Source: Candidatus Poseidonia sp. (GTDB lineage Archaea; Thermoplasmatota; Poseidoniia; Poseidoniales; Poseidoniaceae). From it: a DNA stretch of 64,000 bases. The stretch covers positions 196,828 to 260,827 of the forward strand of contig JADHPT010000002.1 of the NCBI GenBank assembly GCA_016778305.1, written 5' to 3'. The notes under the pieces were generated by a model that saw only the letters and a list, made by a program, of their open reading frames with translations, searched no databases and was not told the origin of the DNA. The position numbers and the translations under genes are program-made. Below, piece after piece: positions 25,429 through 34,345 of the stretch. Each line of letters starts with the position of its first letter. Position 1 is the stretch's first letter.

Positions 25429-26094
25429 ATGGCTGGTGACAGATGGTTGGTCGTAACCAACGGAACCTGGCCAGACCGTGAACGCATGAAGGGACTTGTT
25501 GGAGCATCACGTCATCTGATTGTGTGTGACGGTGCGTTGAACCGGTGGACTGATGACCTGAAAGTACCAACCATTGTGATCGGTGACTTTGATTCAGTAG
25601 ATTCCTCTTTACTTACTGCATGGGAAAGCAAGGGGGCTCAGTTATTGAACGTTGAAGACCAAGACACCAACGACTTGCACAAAGCACTGGCCCACATCAA
25701 ATCCATCGGTGCTGGTTCGAGTCTTGTTGTGGGGGCAACAGGGGGAGATCCTGCTCATGAACTCGCCAACCTCTTGACCTGCAGCACAACACCGCTCGAA
25801 ACTCAGTGGCATACTCAGACGCATGAGTATCTGTTTTTTAATCCCGGAGTGGATTACTCTATAGATTTTTTTCCAGGCCAAGAATTCTCGCTTTTTGCAT
25901 TTGAAATGTCTACGCGAGTCATGCTCAAAGGGACTCATTTCCCTCTCGATGGCGATACCTTAGACAGCGGGTCGAGAGGATTGCACAATCGAGCAACTGC
26001 AACACAGGTTGACCTGGCTTACGAATCAGGCAGTCTCATGATGATCAGGGCTCTTCGGGAAGAGGGCCCTTCGGAAGATGGGTACGAAGCATAG
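25429..26094 (+). CDS. Thiamine pyrophosphokinase
   Basis: A 221-residue thiamine pyrophosphokinase. GDFDS (52-56), DTNDLHKAL (79-87) and GATGGDPAHELANLL (residues 103-117) are the conserved nucleotide and metal motifs. The usual GGRxDH reads GGDPAH here, so Arg and Asp of that motif are changed. The C-terminal domain with TxxLxxGTHFPL-like (LKGTHFPLDG) strands forms the thiamine site. It converts thiamine to thiamine diphosphate using ATP. No thiamine riboswitch is seen upstream. Its 3' end overlaps the convergent DUF4105 gene by 50 bp. Confidence 0.87.
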   Translation: MAGDRWLVVTNGTWPDRERMKGLVGASRHLIVCDGALNRWTDDLKVPTIVIGDFDSVDSSLLTAWESKGAQLLNVEDQDTNDLHKALAHIKSIGAGSSLVVGATGGDPAHELANLLTCSTTPLETQWHTQTHEYLFFNPGVDYSIDFFPGQEFSLFAFEMSTRVMLKGTHFPLDGDTLDSGSRGLHNRATATQVDLAYESGSLMMIRALREEGPSEDGYEA

Positions 26095-26920
26095 CCGAGT
26101 AGTCTTGAACACCGTCCCACGACTGTGATTTCTCATCGATTCGTGCCAGCTCAAGCGTTTTCTCAAAGCCCCCCCAATCCTCAATCAATTTGAGTTTAAA
26201 GGCAGCACGGGGCGTATATCCAGGAAAGAAATTTCTCCAAAGGAAGGGAATTCGCCCGGGCGTCACCCTGTTCACAATTTGAACAATGGATGTATTGCAC
26301 GTTGTCAAAAGAGAGTGGTACCATTCTGGAGACACTGAAAGTGAATTCAATTTACCAATAAGCCCCATCAGCAACTCTTTATCCTTTCCCGGAGGTGTGA
26401 TGGCCCTAAACATGTAATCACGATTACCACGGCCGTGTGTTCGCAATCCGGTTACGTCGCGTTCAAATCCGACCAGCAGGTAGAGCTCATACGCTCGCCA
26501 AAACCCTTTCCATGGATGATAACGTTCGCCTTTTTCTCGGCGTGCCTCAAAGGAAAACGAGAGGCATGTTCCGTCCTCAAAATCAAAGGTGAGGTAGGTA
26601 TGTGCCATTCCGTGAATTGAGTGAAAATGGTCAACCATGAACCATACGTCTTTGAGTTCATCAAGGCGAACCTTCACTTCCTCAGCCCACTGCTCATCTC
26701 GATCCCGGGTTGTACGCCATACGAAATCACGAACCATGTGGAAGGTGATGTCGTTGCCATCAACCGTTGCAGTCGTGGCATATTCGCAGTCGTTTTCCCA
26801 AACAAGGTCTAGTGAAGGTTGAAGCGGGCGAACTCGAGTCCACCACAAATAGATGGAACGTAGTATGACGATAAGGATGAAGGCAACCAAAAGGATTCCA
26901 ATTCTCTCGAGCCACGTCAT
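26045..26920 (-). CDS. DUF4105 (Lnb N-terminal-like) membrane-anchored protein
   Basis: About 291 residues starting at the ATG 26920, one base after the upstream stop codon. A single N-terminal membrane segment (IGILLVAFILIVILRSIYLWW) is followed by a domain with VRDFVWRTTRD, HSIHGMAHTYLTFDFEDG, EARREKGE, GFERDVTGLR and SLLTTCNTSIVQIVN, which match the DUF4105/Lnb_N order. The family is membrane-associated and poorly characterised; conserved His/Cys/Asn suggest hydrolase or transferase chemistry. It is the third gene of an operon with two exported proteins. Confidence 0.82.
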   Translation of the reverse strand: MTWLERIGILLVAFILIVILRSIYLWWTRVRPLQPSLDLVWENDCEYATTATVDGNDITFHMVRDFVWRTTRDRDEQWAEEVKVRLDELKDVWFMVDHFHSIHGMAHTYLTFDFEDGTCLSFSFEARREKGERYHPWKGFWRAYELYLLVGFERDVTGLRTHGRGNRDYMFRAITPPGKDKELLMGLIGKLNSLSVSPEWYHSLLTTCNTSIVQIVNRVTPGRIPFLWRNFFPGYTPRAAFKLKLIEDWGGFEKTLELARIDEKSQSWDGVQDYSAMLRTHLPKGPLPEEP

Positions 26921-26921
26921 C

Positions 26922-28226
26922 TCATTCCCACCCGTGCCAAATTTGCCATTCATCATCCCACCAATCCAACCTTCCGTCAGCGTGTTGACGCCAGAGAACA
27001 CCTTGATCATCAAGCGTAGTTGGCAACCCTTGGGCGTCCGGGGAACCGTCTTCAAGGACTTGAGGTGTTGGGCCAAGTGAAGGCAGTTGAAGAGGCTCAG
27101 GCTCCCTGTTTCGAATCAACAAGACGAACACGACCAAGGTGACGATCAAGGTCAAAGCACCAATGGAGAACCATCCAACTGATTCGGTCGGCGTCTCGGG
27201 CCCCAGAGAAGTAGACGGCATAGCAGCGCTTTCATTTTCTCCGAGGTTTGGTGGTGGCAGGCGAATAAGGTTCATGCCCTCTGTAGAGGAAATCATTTTT
27301 TCAGTCACAATTTCAAGAGAAATCAAGTAGGCTCCCGAGGGGAGTTCACTGCAGTCGAGAGAAGTGCTGTTCACGCCTTCAACAACCTTCCCCTTGATGC
27401 GCCAAACCTTCATCAACGAGTCATAACCCATACTCTGTGTTGTTGTCACAGAGATTTGGCAAGGTGTTTCTGTGGTATTTTGATGACCGCTTGCCATGAG
27501 AGAAAATTCTGGAGGTGGGCGATTGTTAATGGTGAAGTTGAGCGTTGATTCTGCTGTTTGCCCCAAACCGTTTCGGTAGGTCTCCTTCAGTTTGTAATCC
27601 CCTGCTGGCCATGAAGAACAATCCAACGTTTCGTCCGAATCAAGGACGCTGAACGGAGCGCCAGTGAAGGTACGGACGCCGGTCTCTCCGTAGCGCGGGC
27701 CTGTTTCATCGCCAAAGTTTCGGTAGATCTCACACATTTCTCCAGTCCTGATGGAACTTGCAGCATTCAACTGGAGGTCGACCAGTGGGATTTGCAATGC
27801 AGGCTTGAGAAGGAAGGTTGGAAGAGGATAGGAAGCGATGGATTCACCGTCCTCATCAAAGAAGTCAAGCCTCAAATCGTGTTCGCCAGCAGACCAAGCA
27901 TCGTAAACGAGACTCACATTGGTTTGACCCTCAAAAGAAACTTCGATGGTTTCAAGAACATCTCGTTCCTTGTGCAACCCCCTTAATTTGATGATGAGGT
28001 CGTTGTCAGCTGCGGTTGAATTTAACACAACAACAACACGAACCGCATCGATGTCGCCATCTTGATTGGTGTCAATGGTATCGTTTCTCAAAGCCAACAA
28101 GGTCAAACCACGTTCTGCAAGTCGTTCCTCTGCGGCCGTATCCGCCGATACTTGAGGCATTGGTACGAGCAATAACATGAGCAAGAGAGTGATGACATAC
28201 GCCGTACTGCGGCGATTACTGAGCAT
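26922..28226 (-). CDS. Exported one-TM protein, unknown function
   Basis: About 434 residues with an N-terminal signal (YVITLLLMLLLVPMPQVSA). The outer part has beta-rich domains, one Ca-loop-like stretch (DTNQDGDID), paired cysteines and N-x-S/T sites. A membrane segment at about 355-378 (IGALTLIVTLVVFVLLI) is followed by a short cytosolic tail ending in a Trp-rich WRQHADGRLDWWDDEWQIWHG. The GTG 9 bases upstream is rejected, because a perfect GGAGGTGA site lies 5 bases before the ATG at 28226. It overlaps the upstream gene by 11 bp, so translation is coupled. Confidence 0.82.
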   Translation of the reverse strand: MLSNRRSTAYVITLLLMLLLVPMPQVSADTAAEERLAERGLTLLALRNDTIDTNQDGDIDAVRVVVVLNSTAADNDLIIKLRGLHKERDVLETIEVSFEGQTNVSLVYDAWSAGEHDLRLDFFDEDGESIASYPLPTFLLKPALQIPLVDLQLNAASSIRTGEMCEIYRNFGDETGPRYGETGVRTFTGAPFSVLDSDETLDCSSWPAGDYKLKETYRNGLGQTAESTLNFTINNRPPPEFSLMASGHQNTTETPCQISVTTTQSMGYDSLMKVWRIKGKVVEGVNSTSLDCSELPSGAYLISLEIVTEKMISSTEGMNLIRLPPPNLGENESAAMPSTSLGPETPTESVGWFSIGALTLIVTLVVFVLLIRNREPEPLQLPSLGPTPQVLEDGSPDAQGLPTTLDDQGVLWRQHADGRLDWWDDEWQIWHGWE

Positions 28227-30735
28227 CTTGCTCACCTCCTTGAGTCTCTGGAAGTGGTGGTAGATCTTCGAGTGGAATCAATTGTGGAATTGCAGCCCCA
28301 ATTCCCGGTGCTGCCATGAGTTTCATCTCTGCATCAAAGGCGAGTTGCTCCATCATAGTGGCTCTGCTGCGAGACATTCGAACGACAAGTGCTCCTGCGG
28401 CCCCCATCAAGAATCCAAGTCCAATGAGGAGGTAGGTTAACCACGATGCAGCTGGATCTTCACCCATGATGGCAATGGCGGCTGATAATTCACCATAATC
28501 GTTGGACCAGCCGTCTCCGTTTTCATCAGGGCATCCCTGCACGTCTCGCTTTGATTCACCAGCCACATACGGGCAGTCGTCTCTAAAGGCGCCCAAAGGA
28601 AGATCGCCAAAGCCATCCCTGTCTGTATCGGCCCACTGAAGCGCTTCGGTCGGGAAGGCATCGCCCATTCCAAAGGGGTGGGCTGCCCAGTTTTCAGTAG
28701 GGTCTGACCAACCATCGCCGTCAGTATCACGACATCCGAGGCGGTCAAGAATTGAGGTCCCGCGCGTTTCAGGACACGCGTCCCCTTGATGTCCGGTCAT
28801 TCTATCGCCGTAGCCATCCCCGTCACTGTCTCTCCATTGAGAGGGTTCGTGAATAAAGGCGTCACCTAAATTTGACCAACCGTCGCCATCAGTATCCTGA
28901 CATCCCCATCGGTCACCGCCAGAAGAGGGACCAACAGAAGTTCCTGCTACGTCGGGACAGACATCTGCAGTGGTGCCCATTGGGTTATCGCCACGTCCAT
29001 CACCGTCGCTGTCATGCCACTGTGTGGAGTCTTCTGGCCATGCATCACCAGAACCACCAGGGCTGGCAAGCCAGTAGGAGGTCGGGTCAGACCAACCGTC
29101 ACCGTCGCCGTCAGGGCAACCCCAGCGGTCAAAGGTTGAATTTCCCTCGGTCGTTCTACAGCCGTCGGGCCGGTAGGAGGTTCTCCATGTTTGGCCGTCA
29201 AAATATTCGAGATTGTCGCCATAAGAGTCATCATCAGTATCGTGCCATTGTGAGGCATCGTCAGGGAAGGCATCTGCAAAACCAAACGGATGAGACGTCC
29301 ACAAATCCGTTGGATCTGAATAGCCATCTTTGTCGGTGTCTCGGCAACCCAAACGGTCCAAACGGGAGATCCATTGATTGTCCACTTCTTCCGGTGTTGA
29401 AGCGACGCAAACGTCCCCTTCGAATCCGGTCAAATTATCACCATAACCATCCCCATCACTGTCCCGAAACTGGGAGGGGACGAATGGGAAGTCATCGATT
29501 TGAGTGGCGCCATAGGTTTGGTTATCGCCCCACCCGTCATCATCAGTATCCTGCCACTGTGTAGGGTTGAACGGGAAGTCGTCGATCAGTTGAGCACCAA
29601 CCGTTTGGTTGTCGCCCCATCCATCTCGGTCAGAATCTTCCCATTGACTCGGTTCTGCGGGGAAGGCGTCTGAACCGTTTTCAACGGTCCAATTTTCATC
29701 GCCATCGGAGAAGGTATCTCCATCAGAATCTGGGCAGCCGAACCGGTCTGCGAAGGAGGTGCCAGTAACGAAGGGACAAGCGTCGGGTTGCGATGCATTA
29801 CCGACGTATTGACCGATTTCCCATACGGCTCGGGAGTCATTGAGTGAAGCCTCAGCCCAATTATCGCCGTATCCATCGTCGTCAGTATCGTTCCATTGCG
29901 TGCTTTCAGAAACAAATGCATCGGCCTTCCCGAGAGGATGTGCAAACCATGCCTCATAGCCGTTGAGGCCGCCAGGATCTGGGTCTGAGTAGGCGTCTCC
30001 ATCAGAATCAATGCACCCGTAGCGGTCGGCGGAGGAATAGCCTCGGCTGTACTGGCAGTGATCGCCTTGGTAGCCTTCGAGATTGTCACCGTAACCATCG
30101 TTATCGGAATCCAACCACTGTGTGATTTCGCTAGGGAAGGCGTCTGCACCGTTTTGCACACCCCATCCCCCGTCAGGGTCCGACCACCCGTCACCATCAC
30201 TGTCTGTGCATCCACTACGGTCGTTGGTCGAAGTGCCAACCAAATCATCGCAGTCATCTTCGTTGTCAACAAATCCGTCCTCATCTGAATCTCGATTTGT
30301 TTTATCAATCGACGGAGTCAATGTATAATCAAATCCGTCGTTGCACCATGAATCACCACCCTCGACTTTGATGATGATTTCACCCGCAGTAGAGAGCGTT
30401 GTGGACAGCGAGGCAGATGGATTCGTATCGTCTACGTTCTGAGAAACCGAATCCATGGTGAAGGTTCCAATCCAACCATCATTGAGGCACCACCATGCAG
30501 GGTTGCTCATGCTTCCTGAGAAATCCACTCGGACGATGTCGCCTTTTTTTCCTTGAATTTTCCAAAAGTCACGCTTGTCATTAGGAGAACAGCCATCTGG
30601 ATCGCAAACATAGCCGCTTGAGGAGACACCATCGGTGAGTCCGTTGGCGCTCGCAGCGTTGTTATCGGCTGATGCAACGGGCAAATGAAGCAGGGTGAAG
30701 CAAAGGAAGAGAACCAGCCACCCCTTGCCGCCCAT
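28216..30735 (-). CDS. Asp-rich (TSP3-like) repeat surface protein with membrane anchor
   Basis: An 839-residue exported protein. A signal peptide (WLVLFLCFTLLHLPVASA) precedes a beta-sandwich domain with paired cysteines (residues 25-145). About 600 residues of a repeating unit follow: DAFP..xTQW.DSDGDGYGDN, then Cys-P..GTS..DR.GC.DSDGDGWSDP. Each unit carries calcium-type DxDxDG loops and a cysteine pair. A membrane segment (WLTYLLIGLGFLMGAAGALVV) and a 55-residue tail with Pro/Glu end the protein. The design suggests a stiff Ca-dependent stalk. It is first in a three-gene operon. Confidence 0.9.
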   Translation of the reverse strand: MGGKGWLVLFLCFTLLHLPVASADNNAASANGLTDGVSSSGYVCDPDGCSPNDKRDFWKIQGKKGDIVRVDFSGSMSNPAWWCLNDGWIGTFTMDSVSQNVDDTNPSASLSTTLSTAGEIIIKVEGGDSWCNDGFDYTLTPSIDKTNRDSDEDGFVDNEDDCDDLVGTSTNDRSGCTDSDGDGWSDPDGGWGVQNGADAFPSEITQWLDSDNDGYGDNLEGYQGDHCQYSRGYSSADRYGCIDSDGDAYSDPDPGGLNGYEAWFAHPLGKADAFVSESTQWNDTDDDGYGDNWAEASLNDSRAVWEIGQYVGNASQPDACPFVTGTSFADRFGCPDSDGDTFSDGDENWTVENGSDAFPAEPSQWEDSDRDGWGDNQTVGAQLIDDFPFNPTQWQDTDDDGWGDNQTYGATQIDDFPFVPSQFRDSDGDGYGDNLTGFEGDVCVASTPEEVDNQWISRLDRLGCRDTDKDGYSDPTDLWTSHPFGFADAFPDDASQWHDTDDDSYGDNLEYFDGQTWRTSYRPDGCRTTEGNSTFDRWGCPDGDGDGWSDPTSYWLASPGGSGDAWPEDSTQWHDSDGDGRGDNPMGTTADVCPDVAGTSVGPSSGGDRWGCQDTDGDGWSNLGDAFIHEPSQWRDSDGDGYGDRMTGHQGDACPETRGTSILDRLGCRDTDGDGWSDPTENWAAHPFGMGDAFPTEALQWADTDRDGFGDLPLGAFRDDCPYVAGESKRDVQGCPDENGDGWSNDYGELSAAIAIMGEDPAASWLTYLLIGLGFLMGAAGALVVRMSRSRATMMEQLAFDAEMKLMAAPGIGAAIPQLIPLEDLPPLPETQGGEQDAQ
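28232..28239 (-). promoter_or_regulatory. Strong Shine-Dalgarno site deciding the start at 28226
   Basis: Minus strand reads GGAGGTGA, the full anti-16S complement, 5 bases before ATG. It lies inside the last codons of the upstream gene. Confidence 0.85.
28490..30320 (-). repeat. Coding Asp-rich repeat tract, unit about 60 residues
   Basis: Repeated DNA blocks such as GGTTATCGCC(G)TA and CCATC(A/G)CCGTC recur through this stretch (plus-strand reading). They encode the DGYGDN and DSDGDG motifs of the repeat protein. All copies are in frame. Confidence 0.85.
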
Positions 30736-30796
30736 GAATAGGGATAGGTCTATGGATTATCAAACGAACTCCTACGGGGACTCGGCGTTTTGAACC

Positions 30797-32191
30797 CTAA
30801 AGTCGCTGTTTTCCGAGGCATTGACGGAAGCAATCTGACAGGTTCGTGTGTTGGAATTCATACCCGCTCTCAAGAAGTCGATGGGGCGTGACTCGCTGAC
30901 CGTCAAGCACCAGAGCCTTGCCCATTTCTCCGAATAAGGTTCGTATTGCAAAGCCGGGAACAGGGATGAACCAAGGGCGAAGCATCACCTTTCCAAGCGA
31001 TTTTGCAAAGGCCTTTTGTTGCACCGGCTCGGGCGCTGTTAGATTGTAAGCCCCCTGACATGAGGGCGTCATCATCAGATGATGCATGGCATAAATTTGG
31101 TCGTCGAGTGAGATCCAAGAATAATATTGGCGCCCTCCACCAACGGGCCCACCTCCACCCAGTTGAGTTGGTAAAAGGAGCTGCTTGAGAACACCACCCA
31201 TTGGTGTGAGAACAAGACCTGTCCGCAACCACACCGTTCGAATGCCTGCATCGACAGCAGGTTGTGCTGCTGCTTCCCATTCCTGACAGAATCCGGCAAG
31301 AAAATTATCACCCGGGGCTGAATCTTCGGTCAACACCTCGTCCTTTCGGTTTCCATAGTAGCCAATCGCTGAGCCACAGAGAAAGTTGGTCGGGGGTTGG
31401 TCGAGTTTGCTGAGGAGCGTAGCGAGGTTCGTGGTAGGCGTCGTACGGGAGCTAACTACGAGTTCCTTTCGTTTCTTGCTCCAGCGCTTGTCTCCGATAC
31501 CCGCTCCAGCGAGGTGTATTACCGTGTCAAAACCGTTTAAATCTCCTTTGAGAACCTCTCCTGTCTGGTCGTCCCATAGAACCACGTTGTCGTTTTTCGC
31601 ATCCGGTGGTAAGACCGTTGTTGGACGAACAAGACGTGTGACCTGATGTCCAGCAGCAAAAAGGAAGGCGCATAATTGCATACCGATCAGTCCCGTTGAG
31701 CCGCTGACGAGAACCTTGTGACGTGCTTTGTCTGCAAATTGAGAAATTCGATTCAAATCACTCTGAACACGGAGTGTCCTGTAGGCGAACATTTGGTTCA
31801 TTCGTCCCTTGACGGTGAACGGTGCTGACCAAAATGTCAGCGGGTGGAAGGGAAGTTTCCATTCAACTGTGTCACGAATTTGGCTGGATTGTGAATCTAC
31901 ACCGATGAAACGATGTTCATGATCCCATTTGCCAAAGGGTCCTTTTTCCATAACGTCGTTGAATACTTCACCACTCACAACGTCATAATGGCGAGCAATC
32001 CACATCATTTTGACCGGACCAAGACTCACCTTGAAACGTGTGGTCGCTCCGTTGACCAAGGCACCTGCCTCAATGGGTGCAATACCTTCCCATTCGGGCA
32101 TGATGCGGCGAAAAGCACCCGGACTGTTGTACCAATCCCACACATCTTCAACCGGCGCATCGTAGGTGGCCAGGTGTTCGTAGGTTGGCAT
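30797..32191 (-). CDS. SRPBCC domain fused to SDR39U1/YfcH-type epimerase
   Basis: About 464 residues starting at ATG 32191, with GAGAGG upstream; the longer frame overlaps the photolyase gene. Residues 1-150 are an SRPBCC/polyketide-cyclase-like domain (MPTYEHLATYDAPVEDVWDWY...). From about 160 an extended short-chain dehydrogenase of the TIGR01777 family follows: VLVSGSTGLIG for NAD(P) binding, VIHLAGAGIGDKRW, SAIGYYG with the YxxxK-like site degenerate, and RTGLVL. The substrate is unknown. In bacteria this family is often found beside photolyase genes, as here, 11 bp downstream. Confidence 0.88.
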   Translation of the reverse strand: MPTYEHLATYDAPVEDVWDWYNSPGAFRRIMPEWEGIAPIEAGALVNGATTRFKVSLGPVKMMWIARHYDVVSGEVFNDVMEKGPFGKWDHEHRFIGVDSQSSQIRDTVEWKLPFHPLTFWSAPFTVKGRMNQMFAYRTLRVQSDLNRISQFADKARHKVLVSGSTGLIGMQLCAFLFAAGHQVTRLVRPTTVLPPDAKNDNVVLWDDQTGEVLKGDLNGFDTVIHLAGAGIGDKRWSKKRKELVVSSRTTPTTNLATLLSKLDQPPTNFLCGSAIGYYGNRKDEVLTEDSAPGDNFLAGFCQEWEAAAQPAVDAGIRTVWLRTGLVLTPMGGVLKQLLLPTQLGGGGPVGGGRQYYSWISLDDQIYAMHHLMMTPSCQGAYNLTAPEPVQQKAFAKSLGKVMLRPWFIPVPGFAIRTLFGEMGKALVLDGQRVTPHRLLESGYEFQHTNLSDCFRQCLGKQRL

Positions 32192-32202
32192 GTCAAGTCC
32201 TC

Positions 32203-33747
32203 TCATTGATGGGCTGAATACAGCGAGGGGCCGGAACCCAAGGATATCTGAACTGACCGTGGGTTGTTGTACTCTTCCATGTAGGCTTTGGTGTTGAACT
32301 TTCGCTTGGTTGAATCTGAGGTCATGCATCGTATTTTTCCAAATACGGCACGTTCAGTCCATCCACGGTCAAACTTGCCCATCACCCATCCAATGCCGGT
32401 GTAGGAGTTTGGGTCACGCCCGTCGAGAGCCCATCGGTCGTTGATGGCAATCATCCATTCCATGGCCAGTTCGGGAGTTGGTGACCATTCGAGTATTTTC
32501 TTGCCCCAAAGCATTCGGAGGTAATTGTGGATAATGCCTTCTCTTCGGAGTTGGTTTTGGGCTGCATTCCATAGCGGATCGTGGGTTGCAGCGGCTTCAA
32601 ACTCCTCCAGCGTGTAGGTGTAAGGGCGTTGATCATTTGCGTGCTCTGCGAGCGTAATCTTTGCCCATTCCGGTAGTGAACTGTATTCCATGTGATCTTC
32701 GACCATGGCGCAGTGAATGAATCCGATGTCCCGCCATGTGATAATCTGGTCGAGGAAGGCTTCAACGGGCTCGGACAAGCCCCACCAGCCACGACGACGT
32801 CCGTCATTGGGCAGGTTGACCAAGGATACATCCCAGCGATTCTGGGTGAATACCTCATGAAGAATTTGATGAACACTGATGTGTCCGAAGTGGAGCCACG
32901 GAGAAATGCCACTTGCCCCTTTTTCATTCGGGTAATTACGCTTTTCATGGTAGTCTTCGAGGCGCTCGTTGAAGAACTCCCTCCAGCGTCGTCGTGCTTC
33001 GACCCAGCCGCCTTTCTTACTGAGAACCGGTGAAACGTTATGGTCGATGCTCAGGGTCGAAAGTGCCTTTCGCCCGACATCGCCTCCTTCAGAAACTCTC
33101 CACAAAAATTCGTAGGGCGTTTGAGGAGTTTCAGATTGATCAAATATTTCGCTGACAATGTGGTCGGAAAGTTGTGGCAGGTCAGCTGCCTCCTCTAAGG
33201 GTCGGGCGCTCGGGAAGTCGTGCATGTGTTCTCGAATGGTTTTGTGGAGATGGCGTCGCAGTGAATAGGCTGTTGAAAAGGCCCTTCCTTGAGCGCGCAT
33301 TGCCATGAATCCGTTGGAGTCAACCACTCTAATTTCGCAAGGTTTGACTTTCAGTGCCGTGTTGAGAACGTGCTTGGGGTAGTAGGTAGGGTAATCGTCG
33401 ATGACGCAGATCTTGGCCCGTTGAAGCCACGCTTTGAGTAGACCTGATGCTTCTTTTCGCTTGGTTTCGATGTAGGGTATGTAGGTAACGCCCGTTCTAT
33501 CAAAAGTATCCCGGTTGTCAAGCATTCCCTGCAAGACAAACGTGGAGATACGGTCATTGGCCCATTTGTGCTGAAGGGCCAAACTTTCGATGACCACCAG
33601 CGGCAAGTTGTGATCTTTGGCGAGTTCGATACTGTGTTCAAGGGCGTGATTCCAATGTGGACGGCGAGCTGCGGTCATCCAATACACAATGTATTCACCG
33701 GACGGATTGGTGGCTCCGTGAATTTGAATGCGGGTTGAGGCGATCAC
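32203..33747 (-). CDS. Class II CPD photolyase
   Basis: A 514-residue flavoprotein that splits UV-made pyrimidine dimers using light. Class II signatures are clear: YWMTAARRPHWNHAL near the start, YPNEKGASGISPWLHFGHIS for FAD binding, and the C-terminal HNYLRMLWGKKILEW, LDGRDPNSYTGIGWVMG and RAVFGKIRCM. The N-terminal antenna-binding domain is intact, so FAD plus a second chromophore is possible. Start is a GTG that overlaps the upstream Nudix stop as GTGA, so translation is coupled. Confidence 0.96.
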   Translation of the reverse strand: MIASTRIQIHGATNPSGEYIVYWMTAARRPHWNHALEHSIELAKDHNLPLVVIESLALQHKWANDRISTFVLQGMLDNRDTFDRTGVTYIPYIETKRKEASGLLKAWLQRAKICVIDDYPTYYPKHVLNTALKVKPCEIRVVDSNGFMAMRAQGRAFSTAYSLRRHLHKTIREHMHDFPSARPLEEAADLPQLSDHIVSEIFDQSETPQTPYEFLWRVSEGGDVGRKALSTLSIDHNVSPVLSKKGGWVEARRRWREFFNERLEDYHEKRNYPNEKGASGISPWLHFGHISVHQILHEVFTQNRWDVSLVNLPNDGRRRGWWGLSEPVEAFLDQIITWRDIGFIHCAMVEDHMEYSSLPEWAKITLAEHANDQRPYTYTLEEFEAAATHDPLWNAAQNQLRREGIIHNYLRMLWGKKILEWSPTPELAMEWMIAINDRWALDGRDPNSYTGIGWVMGKFDRGWTERAVFGKIRCMTSDSTKRKFNTKAYMEEYNNPRSVQISLGSGPSLYSAHQ

Positions 33748-34247
33748 GACCAGCGCCCTCCCGTAGGTGACGAGGATAGCGCCGCTCTGTAAACGCGATA
33801 GGACCGTTCCCGAAGCGTTAAGCCGGGTTGTCCACCGAGGTTTGCAGGTTGGGTCAGCCCGTCAATGGCCAGTTGTTGCATGGTTTCGGAAACCCATTTC
33901 AGGGATTGAAGGTCGCTGAGTGAAAACCATCCGGAGGATGAGATTTCTTCGCTACTTTCCTGAATTTGACCAGCATGGATGGAGACATCGTAGCAGAGGA
34001 AGACTGCGGGATGGTCTTTTCGAAGTGCGGTGCGAACTCCGGCGAGGCCCAATATACGTCCGTCGAAGCCTGATTCTTCTGCAAGTTCTCGCAAGGTTGC
34101 TTCTTCGGGGCTTTCTCCTTCGTCCACGTGGCCTTTGGGAAGCCCCCAACAGCCTTCATAGCGTCCCAGTGCTTCTTGTACGAGCAATATTTCGCCGTTT
34201 GCAACCACACGTGCTGCAACTCCTAGGTCACACGATACGGTCGCCAT
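33744..34247 (-). CDS. Nudix hydrolase
   Basis: About 167 residues from the ATG at 34247. An in-frame GTG 24 bases upstream is less likely because a TATA box sits 28 bases before the ATG. The Nudix box is complete at residues 39-60 (G39, E45, R53-E54, E57-E58, G60). Preceding GCWGLPKG resembles diadenosine-polyphosphate and nucleotide-cleaning Nudix enzymes. It could protect the nucleotide pool from oxidation or act on flavin nucleotides, but the sequence does not decide. It leads the photolyase operon. Confidence 0.9.
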   Translation of the reverse strand: MATVSCDLGVAARVVANGEILLVQEALGRYEGCWGLPKGHVDEGESPEEATLRELAEESGFDGRILGLAGVRTALRKDHPAVFLCYDVSIHAGQIQESSEEISSSGWFSLSDLQSLKWVSETMQQLAIDGLTQPANLGGQPGLTLRERSYRVYRAALSSSPTGGRWS

Positions 34248-34268
34248 CAATTCTCTAAAATTTTCTTT

Positions 34269-34280
34269 CACTATATCAAG
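34269..34280 (-). promoter_or_regulatory. TATA box of the Nudix-photolyase operon
   Basis: Minus strand CTTGATATAGTG is centred about 28 bases before the ATG at 34247, consistent with a leaderless transcript. Confidence 0.55.
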
Positions 34281-34315
34281 AGCGGTTTAATGCCACTGGA
34301 GGAAAAAGACGAGTG

Positions 34316-34325
34316 TTTATATAAG
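34316..34325 (+). promoter_or_regulatory. TATA box of ribA
   Basis: TTTATATAAG is centred 26 bases before the ATG at 34346, a textbook leaderless archaeal promoter. Confidence 0.75.
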
Positions 34326-34340
34326 AAATCTAGCGATTTC
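34325..34340. promoter_or_regulatory. Palindrome between TATA box and start of ribA
   Basis: GAAATC and GATTTC form a perfect 6-bp inverted repeat around TAGC. It lies exactly between the TATA box and the transcription start, where a bound repressor would block initiation. The regulator is unknown. Confidence 0.5.
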
Positions 34341-34345
34341 CTAAC

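Noticed and set aside
28490..30320. Regularly spaced DNA repeats resembling a CRISPR array
   Set aside because: Repeats are in frame, vary in length and sequence, and encode Asp-rich Ca-binding motifs. No leader or cas genes are present.
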